Assembly: GCA_037903355.1 (NCBI GenBank)
Contig: JBAJFE010000059.1
Span: 1 to 64,000, forward strand
DNA length: 64,000 bases
Direction: 5' to 3'
Source: Trichuris trichiura
Taxonomy: Eukaryota > Nematoda > Enoplea > Trichinellida > Trichuridae
In this document: positions 56,050 to 64,000 of the stretch, one piece after another
Position numbering within the stretch: position 1 is the stretch's first letter
Layout: each line of letters opens with the position of its first letter
Notes under the pieces: generated by a model
Told to the model about the DNA's origin: nothing
Databases searched by the model: none
What the model saw: the letters and a program-made list of their open reading frames with translations, nothing else
Translations under genes and position numbers: made by a program

Positions 56050-59000
56050 TCCACTTTCAGATTTATCCTGCAAAGTTAAAAGTAAGGTAACTTTCTTTGC
56101 GTGGCAGTTGTGTGATTGCAGACGGCTTTATATTGATGATTTCCTATCGACAGGGCAATTTATTCGAATTTGAAATGGCAGCAAAGGAAGGAGCAGCGCT
56201 TATCGGAAATTTTTTATTCCGTCGTCAGCGTTAAGGAGATATGGCTTGGAGAAGGCTTGCAACGTAATGCGGATGATGGAAAAAAATTTTCCTGAAGCTC
56301 TGCTCTTTCGCAGCCATTTTCTCGACGTGAAACTCTGTCTTTCGATTATCAAGCGACTTACAAGCAAGCAGGCAGGTTTATGCAAACAATTGTTTTTTGT
56401 AGTAAAAGTCTGAATGCGCAAACTGACCCTTCTTTAATAGGACATTATTACTTACACTGAGAACCCGTTTTGCATCTCTAGAAGTCATTAGCGGGCATGT
56501 TAGTGCACAAACAAAGAAGCAATACTCTAACACAACATTATTACGCGAAGCAAACCGTTTATGAACTGGTTTGCTTTAGAGGGAGAGAAATTGCATTCCG
56601 CTTTGGAGATCGAAAACATTCGTCCAAGATAAGGGCTCAATTCAAGATCATAATGGAGTGTTTCAGTATCTGTCTTCTGAGATAATCTTTACGATCTAAG
56701 CGACAACTAGACAGTTCTTTATAAGTCTGCTTGTATAATTTTTTTGACGTACGGCTTTATTCTGAACCAGGTGCTGAATCCTTCACATTTAGCGGCATAG
56801 TGTTGTTGCTTCCTACTTTTGTAATGCAACACTTTTTGGACGCACCTGCTCTGTTCGTAGAGTTACAAGCTCAAATTTCAGACTAAATATCCCAGTCACT
56901 AGGTGAATAAATAGTCCTTATAGGGTACGTTGAAAATTGTCTGTTTCGGTATAGTCCTCGAAAACGTTTTAAGTCTTTTAACGATCTTGGATTTTTGGTG
57001 AGCTGTCCAAAGTCGCCAGAAGACTGTATTAGGACATAAAAAGTTCTAGTACCAATGCGCTCATCCTTATTTTCTCTACTGCTGATCATTTTATCGTTAG
57101 TACAGTGTTTTGAAAAGCTGTTAATGTAATGTCATTGTGTGGTGCCGCATTTTCCTGCACGTAGGATAAAAAACTTACTTAATGAAAAGGTACCTTTTAG
57201 ATCGAATGGGAAATCGCCCTACCACGCAATGAAGTTAGTGCACCAATGAACTAAGAATTTTACCAGTGGAGTTTACTAATCATTCATTTTGCATGTTATT
57301 TTGTTTCTGTTTTATATTCCGCAGCTATTCGTGAAAAGTAACGAAGCAAAAGTGAAACAATGGGGCCCTTTCTTGTCATCCAACTTCTAGCGTACGAGTT
57401 GGCGTAATGGAAGCCATTCAATCCTTCTGAATTGCTTCTTATAAGGATATCTGAGCCATTTTTGCCATTCACCGGCCTTATTAAATTTTATAAATGCAGT
57501 TAAAGCTCGCTTTACGGAACCCATTTCGGGAGGGCGATTCCAATAAAGATTTTTCTGATATCGTGGTACCCTAAGAGGAATGCAGGTTCCATTCCTGGCA
57601 AACAATACAGCCATACTATTTTCCCTTTACTAGAGAGCCAGCTGGCTATTTTTTTCTTCCGTTAGGTAATCCTAAACCACAATATAATCCTTATGTTTGG
57701 GCTTAGGCTTACCTAAGGACGAACAGCATAGTCGCACGGTACAGTACGATAGTGAGGCCTCTAAGTGACAGGAAATTGTAGTGTTATACGCTTATGTCTG
57801 ATTTTAGAAATGCGTAAGAATACTTTGAGCCTTTTTAAACGTCTGCTCAGCAACAACTATAATTCAACGCCAATGATAGCACCTGCAGTTTCAATAGGCA
57901 CACTCTTCAGCTCGTTTTGTTCCATTTGAGGAAAAGAAGTTTTTTCAACAAGCTCTGACGTAGTAGCCTGAACATCTTGACCTCACAGGTTCTGTTCGTT
58001 GCTTGTTCTTGTAGCTGAATTCCGGTATTGGAAATTTTCGGCGTGACAAGTTAGGAAGACCTGTTAACCTCTTACGCTGGAGATAGATCTTAGAAATCCT
58101 GGAAGCTCCTCTCTCAAGTCTGTTTTAAAGAAACGGGCATATCGTAACTCTCTACAATGGAAGTTTATATCTGCCTTGCAAGACACTCTATTTTCATGTA
58201 AAAGAGTTACTGAAAAGTCTTCCGTAGTTTTCAGATCGTAGCATATCCCGTCTTTAGCGGAGTATGGATGAGGTCCATTTCATTCCAGTAATGAACAGCG
58301 TGGATACAAGGTTTATGTATTGTTGAATCGATATACGGAAAGTGCTTCCAAAATTTATCATTTTATTTAAACTAGCATAAATATTTAATCAACAGCTTTC
58401 TATTGACTAACAGACAGCTGCTAGTTGACTTTCTTTGATAAAATTCCTTTCTAACTTGAAGCAGTGGGTATTCCCATGATAGCTATTAATACGTAAGAGA
58501 GGCTAGCTAAAATTGCTTTGGCTCGAAATTGAGCAAGTTTCTCTTATTCCTTTCAGTTGCTGAACGCCACTTAGGCACAAACTAAAAATGGGAAACCGTA
58601 ACGCGTTCGCCGGCTAACAATGCTACACAGTTAATCTGTAAGGTACACTTCCCTTAACTAAGAGCAGCACAGCCTGCAGCTATCAGTTACTGACGTCACT
58701 GAGGTCTGCGACTGTTACGGGTTCTGCGAATCTCATTCCTGATCAAGAGTAAAAACAAAGCATTGGTCAACTGATAGGCACTAAGTTCGCATTATTTAAC
58801 AAAAATTGGATCAAAGCTTTTAAAACTAAGCTATCACAACAAAACTGATGGTCTCGCGCAGCATATTAAATGAATGTACTTGATTATACAATTACTGTAT
58901 TGCGAATATTTGCGCACGCGCGTGCTTGGGATTTTTTTCCTAACCGAATAACTGTTTCCATTAGACGGACTGCCTCTATTCAAATGCAAATCCCGCAAGC

Positions 59001-59470
59001 TAAAACTAGAATTCGGTTCTTTTTTTGTCATGCAGTCCATAAAAACAAAGATATTCACTTTTGAAAGAAAAGCAGCCCCACATGAAACTATTAACAATAA
59101 CCAAAAGATGCATGACTACAAAAAATACGCGGATGACAACAAAATTGGGTTCGTGAATTTGACGAGTTCGCTTACGCATTGGATTAGGTTTTGTAAAATT
59201 ATTTCATTCAGATCAATCTTGCGGACTGAGACTGGCGTAATACAGAAGATACAAAGTTGATTAGACGTTCAATCAATTGGCTTTAGCCGATACACCGAAA
59301 AATTTTTCTATAGCCCGCTTGAACTATCGTGTTAACGCTCTGCCTTTCAGGTTCAACTGGACGTAGGCAACTTTGTCAAATGCTGATAGCAGGAAACATT
59401 ATTGCGGATGAAAAGACAGGCATTGTTGTTGGTTAACTTTTTATGTACTGTTCATTGATTTTCCCCAAGT
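56050..59470. other. Gene-poor stretch before the receptor gene
   Basis: No gene is supported; short frames on both strands show no domains. A degenerate hammerhead-like sequence is at 56195-56230 (minus). The receptor promoter should lie in the last few hundred bases, but no clear element is visible. Confidence 0.45.
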
Positions 59471-59476
59471 TGAAAC

Positions 59477-60424
59477 ATGAATGAAAATAGCCTTGCGGCA
59501 AACCCGCTGGAGAAACCAACCAATGACGTAATTGCAGTCGTACGGAGCATACAAGTGCTTCTGCTCATTTTTGCTTTCTCAGCGATCTCAACCAGTCTTT
59601 CAGTTTTACTGGTGACCCTTAAATCTAAAACGTTACGAAACCGCTACTTCGTCACCATGATAGCGATGTCCGTAAATGACCTGCTTACCGGAATGAGCTA
59701 TTTCATTCTTGAACTGCGCAGCTTGCTGAATGAAGATGAAAGCCAAAAGCACGATTACACCTGCTGCTCCAAGAGTGCATTACTCAGCTTTTGCAACAAC
59801 AATGCTCTCATGTCGGCGGTGGCTCTAAGTGTCGATCGAACAGTTGCAGTTTGTCAGCCCCTTTTTTATCGCAACGTGAGCATATATAAGTTTCACGTCC
59901 CTCTGACGTTCCTTTCGACGAGCTACTCGGTCGCTTTGTCAATGGTTATTGCCGTTCAGGGGTATCAAAAACCAATTCCTTTCAACAGATGCGGTCCGGA
60001 ACTTTGCTGGAACTCGTGGTTTGCCGTACATCTATTGCAACATCTAAATATGGTTCTGGCATTTAGCATTTTCTTTCTTAACTTGAGCGTCATAATATAT
60101 TCAAGGTACACTGCAAAGAAATACCAACGTCGCAACTTGATTCAGCTATTTCACATCAAGTATGATGAACAAACAAGAGTTATGAAAACGCTCACCTGGG
60201 TCACCCTTATGGTTGTTACGCTACAAATCGTTGGCCGTACTTTGCGACTATTGTCTTTGCAAGCGAATACGGAAATCTCTTACACCATCTTCTACAATTC
60301 TTTCCACGTATCGACAACCTTGAATGCAGCTCTTAACTTTTTCGTCGTTGCTCTCACATCTGCTTCGTTCAGGGCTGCCCTGAGAGAAATTTTTATACAA
60401 TCAAGCGTTGTTAGCCCCTTCTGA
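59477..60424 (+). CDS. Seven-transmembrane receptor, rhodopsin-like, intronless
   Basis: This is a G protein-coupled receptor of 315 residues in the plasma membrane; its ligand cannot be told. Seven hydrophobic segments are visible. TM1 is near residues 23-47, TM2 has a VNDLL motif (like the usual LAxxD), and TM3 ends in SVDRTVAVCQPLFY in place of the usual DRY. TM4 contains VALSMVIAVQ, TM5 follows LLQHLNMVLAF, TM6 follows a basic loop with TRVMKTLTWVTLMVV, and TM7 has STTLNAALNFFVVALTSASF. The NPxxY of TM7 is replaced by LNFFVVAL, and SFRAAL marks the start of helix 8. Cysteines before TM3 (CC) and in the second outer loop (RCGPELCW) could form the conserved disulfide. The ATG at 59477 opens the frame directly and no intron is needed. 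The whole looks like the nematode Srsx-type group of receptors. Confidence 0.85.
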   Translation: MNENSLAANPLEKPTNDVIAVVRSIQVLLLIFAFSAISTSLSVLLVTLKSKTLRNRYFVTMIAMSVNDLLTGMSYFILELRSLLNEDESQKHDYTCCSKSALLSFCNNNALMSAVALSVDRTVAVCQPLFYRNVSIYKFHVPLTFLSTSYSVALSMVIAVQGYQKPIPFNRCGPELCWNSWFAVHLLQHLNMVLAFSIFFLNLSVIIYSRYTAKKYQRRNLIQLFHIKYDEQTRVMKTLTWVTLMVVTLQIVGRTLRLLSLQANTEISYTIFYNSFHVSTTLNAALNFFVVALTSASFRAALREIFIQSSVVSPF

Positions 60425-60495
60425 AATGCCTACCAGTCCATTGACAGTAAACCTACCTACCTATTGCATATTTTAAATAGTAAATATGAACTTAT

Positions 60496-60501
60496 AATAA
60501 A
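60496..60501 (+). terminator. Polyadenylation signal of the receptor gene
   Basis: AATAAA lies 72 bases after the receptor stop codon in AT-rich sequence, the usual position for a nematode 3' end. Confidence 0.6.
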
Positions 60502-60590
60502 AGCTTCTCATAAATACATGTTTAGCAGTAAAGTCGGAACATAATACCTTACCTAATTCGTTTTTAAACCATTTTTTTAACAGAGAAAAA

Positions 60591-61500
60591 GCGACCCATG
60601 AAGGAATTGGAACAAAGGAAATCCACTTCAGGCCGCTGAGCTTCTACAAGGAAGAAACTGTACGTTACAGCTAAATAAAGTTTGGGTCCCGACGTTTCCA
60701 CATTGAAGAAAATCTATTGTTGACGCACAAAGGTTTAGTTGAGGCAATTTCAAAAGAAAGCAACGTGGATGTCGAGAAGATAATCATAGAGAACCATGTG
60801 ACTTGTCAAGCTCTCATCCGCAAAAGTCAGAGGTCACAGTATGGTGCGTCTCCAAGACTGCTTCGCTAATTGAGGATAAACTTCTGGTTAACCGTTTGAA
60901 ATAAGTTTTGCGGTTCTTCCATGAATCCCGCGAAAAGCTTCAGCAGAGCATTGGGACTGTTGACGAGTTATGGATTCATTAGTATGATCCGGAAAGCCAA
61001 GAACAAACAAAGCAGAACGTAGAAATTTACGCAATACCCACACCATGAACCTCATAGGTTGAAGCCACAGAGTTCTGGAATGCAGAGGGAACCTTATCGG
61101 TCGATTACTCGAAATGGAAGACTACTATTAAAGGCAAACATTACGCAAATTTGCTTCTCCAATTCCACGAATCAACCATGGAGAAAATACCATCTGGATT
61201 CCTTCTGCTGAACTACCTCCATTACAGTCAAAATAAGATACGCAGGCTTGAAGATGAAAATATGCTGCAGTTGGCGACTGCGACCAAATCATACTATCAG
61301 CCGCGAGACAGAAAATTGTTTTCGAATGGCTTTGAATTCCAAACCTTGACTTGAAGATAAATTACTAACACCTTATATGTGACCGTGACGAAATACGATC
61401 GCACAAAATCGTCCGAAAAAGCAGTCAAGGCAGGCTACTTTGCGACAGCTCTTCAGCTGTCGAAATTCACTTACGCGATGTAGGAATACCAGGTGAGTTT
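60591..61500 (+). pseudogene. Coding-like stretch with interruptions, unknown family
   Basis: Starting after an acceptor-like TTTAACAG, several consecutive frames look protein-like: THEGIGTKEIHFRPLSFYKE (then a stop), SRRFHIEENLLLTHKGLVEA and DVEKIIIENHVTC, EFWNAEGTLSVDYSKWKTTI followed by HYANLLLQFHESTMEKIPSG (to 61354), and TKYDRTKSSEKAVKAGYFAT (to about 61480). They lie on the same strand and would need frame changes or short introns to join; stops occur between them. I do not recognise the family. This may be a decayed gene copy or an unresolved multi-exon gene. Confidence 0.35.
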
Positions 61501-61671
61501 TATTAGATGATCAAAAATTAAACCAGTGTGGACGCATTAGTACGACTACTAAACCCTGAAAGTATTCGGTGACTTAATGAGTAAATGGTGGAATATTTTA
61601 AGATTTATATTTGGGCACTTATAGTGGGTAGAGAGATCGGACTTACAAGCTACAATTTAAAATTCCTGACG

Positions 61672-63468
61672 CTACAAAATTTGCTCAACGGCAACATAGT
61701 TGCATTCGCCCTCAGGTTCGGGAGGATGCAAGCAGTTCTCCCCTTCGGTTGTTTCCATTTTTTCTTCTACCACAGCTGGCGGTACTTCGGACGTTACAGT
61801 TGGAGGAGCATCAGTCTCTATAGTCTTCGGAACGTCAGCTTTTACGTCCGGTGGAATTTCCGCTTCCGCAGTTGGTGTACTCAGATTGTCCTCTACAGTT
61901 TCCGCTGCGGAGGGCTTCTCCTCCTTGTCGGTTTGGAATTTCAAATGACACTCGTACATATCCAGCAACTGCGGTATCAAGTTCTTTCTCGCCGTGTTGT
62001 ACGGGACATATTCCTGCTTGCCGTCCGCAAACACTACCCAAGCCCATGATTTCTCGTCTTCGCCTTTAACCAAATCAACCACTTGGGTTACTTCCTTTCT
62101 ACCGTATGCCTTGGTACCAGAGCCTACAATTCGAAATCAACAAATGTACAACAAGCGTAATTAATCATTCGCAATTCACGTTACCTCCATAACCTACGAA
62201 CTCGCCGCCATTGTAACCATACGAACTTGAGCGACCATACCGACCTGGTCAAATGAAAACTGAAAACTTAAATCGATTGTATTCGATTCTACAAACCTCG
62301 ACCTCTCCCGCCACGCCTTCCACGTCGACGTCGGGTAATTCCGCTTCTCATACCTGGAGAAAGCAAACGCGTTGTACATATGCGCTTGAGATAAGATGTA
62401 TAATAAAGCAGGTAATACAAATGAATGAGGAAAGAATTTTTATACTGCGTTCTATGTTTACCATCCGCCAAGCTGAAAAGGTAAAAGTGCTAAAGGGAAC
62501 GTTCGACAAACGTCAAGCTTATCTTAAGGAAAAAAGTCAAATAGAAAAAGAATAAAGTAAAAAATAGAAGTGTCGGCAAACTTACAATAGTCTTCGTCAT
62601 CAGACATGTTCCGACTTTTGTAGGACAATCGAGGATAACGACCTACAGACAAAGCTTAATAAAAAGCTAGCAATAGTTGAAGCAGGCAAGGATAAAAGTC
62701 ACCTCGACCGCGTCTTCCGCGACTACGTCCGCGAGCCCGACTACGGCGACGCGAACCTGAGTCCCAACGATCACCTGTAGGTACGCATATGAAAACATTC
62801 GGAGAATTCGGCAAGCTAAGACAAGGATTACCTTCCCAACCATTGTCAAAGTCGTCAGCCTCGCTCTCTTCTTGCTCGTCCACGTATTCCTCTTCATCCG
62901 AGTTCTTTTTCTTAGTTTCCTGGTCGACCTTTTCTAAAAATGTAAGACCACAAATAATTAAAATACAAAAGATAAGATCGTGCGTACCCGGGAGAGACGA
63001 GGAAGAAACGTCACCATAACTCTTGGGAAAAACGCTAATGCGTTCGAACTTTGGCGTAGCCTTCGGAGGTCTTCCTAGCATTGGCAAACAATGAAAGGGA
63101 TTTACGCTTAACCAAAAATGCTAAAAAATACCTCTACGACGCGGAAGCACGTCGGACGAGCGGTGCAGGTCGGCGCAATGTTGAGAAAGACGTTCAAACT
63201 CGTCGATCAGCTGCTCGCAGCCGATCAGATTAACTTCCGGCTCCCAAGTGGCCTCGTCCATCGTGTAATTCTTCCATTTTACCAAATACTCTAAGCCGGT
63301 AAGTCCACTTTCATTTTTGTACAAACGTTTGGCCATCACGGCTTCCACTTCAAATTCAACCAGCTGTTCTCCAGGACCTGTACGTTGTGCACTCGGTGGC
63401 GGCACAGAGGGAGGAGGCGGAGGAGGAGTAGGAGCGGTGGGCTCCTCTTGTTTGGGCGCTTCTTCCAT
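61672..63468 (-). CDS. HP1-like protein: chromodomain, RG-rich hinge, chromoshadow-like domain
   Basis: This is a heterochromatin protein 1 type factor expected to bind methylated histone H3 in the nucleus and to dimerise through its C-terminal domain. Eight exons (minus): 63468-63132, 63074-62988, 62933-62832, 62774-62703, 62642-62586, 62353-62297, 62244-62185 and 62123-61672, giving 407 residues. All seven introns are phase 1. A Pro-rich start is followed by the chromodomain FEVEAVMAKRL, GLEYLVKWKNYTMDEATWEP (aromatic cage residues present) and NLIGCEQLIDEFERL. The hinge has an acidic stretch (NSDEEEYVDEQEESEADDFD) and Arg/Gly repeats (SRRRSRARGRSRGRRGRG, RRRRGRRGGRGRG). The last exon holds WAWVVFADGKQEYVPYNTAR then LIPQLLDMYECHLKF, like a chromoshadow domain, and a Pro/Thr/Glu-rich tail. 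An acceptor-like TTGTTTTAG ends 8 bases before the ATG. The hinge is much longer than in typical HP1. Confidence 0.88.
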
Positions 63469-63476
63469 CCGAGTTG

Positions 63477-64000
63477 CTAAAACAAAAAGACAACTCGATT
63501 TAAAGTCATTCAACACGGAAAACGTGACGAAATAACCGCTAATGCGCCCGCTCAACAACCCGAAAACAAGATACAACCATGCCAAAAGGTCCTGTCGATT
63601 ATCAGCTGGGATAAATTTAAAATGCAAGCAGAAACAAAGCAATAATTTATAAGAATGGAAACGGAACAGCCCTAGAAAAGCTGCAACTAAGCAATTCTTC
63701 GAGCCAACAATGGGAATTACTGTAGCTGATTATCATGTTTCCATTACAGTGTGTACAATAACAAAAGTTAGTGTACTTCGTCCGATTAGCGAAGTTCTTA
63801 ATGCAGAAAAAATGTATTATCTGAGCGAAATTAAAAGCACAATGCTAGCTTATACGACCATTTTCTTTTGTTGAAAAAACAATAAAAAAGCTTATGACAG
63901 AAAGTGAACACGTTAAATGCAGATGCTTACTCCCCACAGTTGTACGGCATACGAAACAGCAAGAAGCATTAAATGTCTTGTTCGAGCGGCAAGTTTTCTC
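63477..64000. other. Upstream region of the HP1-like gene
   Basis: The stretch begins (reading on the minus strand toward the gene) in AT-rich sequence and ends in a 3' splice-like site at 63478-63477. A 5' UTR intron or a spliced-leader outron is likely. No other gene is recognisable to the window end. Confidence 0.45.

Overview
The window is animal nuclear DNA, AT-rich, with many very short introns (about 45-60 bases, GT..AG). The gene style, a large SZT2 homologue, an SH2-only Fer-type tyrosine kinase, an intronless rhodopsin-like receptor and splice-acceptor-like sites just before three start codons all fit a nematode. An early-branching one such as a whipworm relative is plausible, but I infer that and cannot prove it from 64 kb.

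Layout. 1-2.9 kb: no gene I can support. 2.9-6.95 kb: a Penelope-like retroelement (PLE) with reverse transcriptase and GIY-YIG endonuclease parts split by one in-frame TGA. It is flanked by terminal repeats in both orientations, two of which carry hammerhead ribozymes; a second, inverted-repeat element abuts it. 7.68-40.53 kb (+): one very large gene, the SZT2 homologue. Its exons could be followed from the start codon to the conserved C-terminal tail; one intron is about 9.4 kb. Introns hold twin near-perfect hairpins (12.7-12.9 kb), an AC/TA/GT palindrome (9.4 kb) and a 605-bp foldback element with a hammerhead ribozyme in each arm and 15-bp flanking direct repeats (36.35-36.98 kb). 41.5-43.6 kb (-): a complete eight-exon SH2 plus tyrosine kinase gene (428 aa), convergent with SZT2. 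44.70-45.85 kb: a short hAT DNA transposon with a broken transposase C-terminus. 45.9-59.4 kb: gene-poor sequence with a long TTA repeat and transposon-like scraps. 59.48-60.42 kb (+): an intronless seven-transmembrane receptor. 60.6-61.5 kb: coding-like but interrupted sequence. 61.67-63.47 kb (-): a complete eight-exon HP1-like gene with chromodomain, RG-rich hinge and chromoshadow-like domain (407 aa).

The host genes do not form an operon. SZT2 (nutrient signalling to mTORC1), the kinase (phosphotyrosine signalling), the receptor and the HP1-like protein (heterochromatin) are independent units. The most unusual content is the hammerhead ribozyme family: four intact copies share the same core and the unusual short palindromic stem III (GAAAGCUH), while stems I and II change in a compensatory way between copies. 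They sit both in PLE terminal repeats and in a compact foldback element inside an SZT2 intron.
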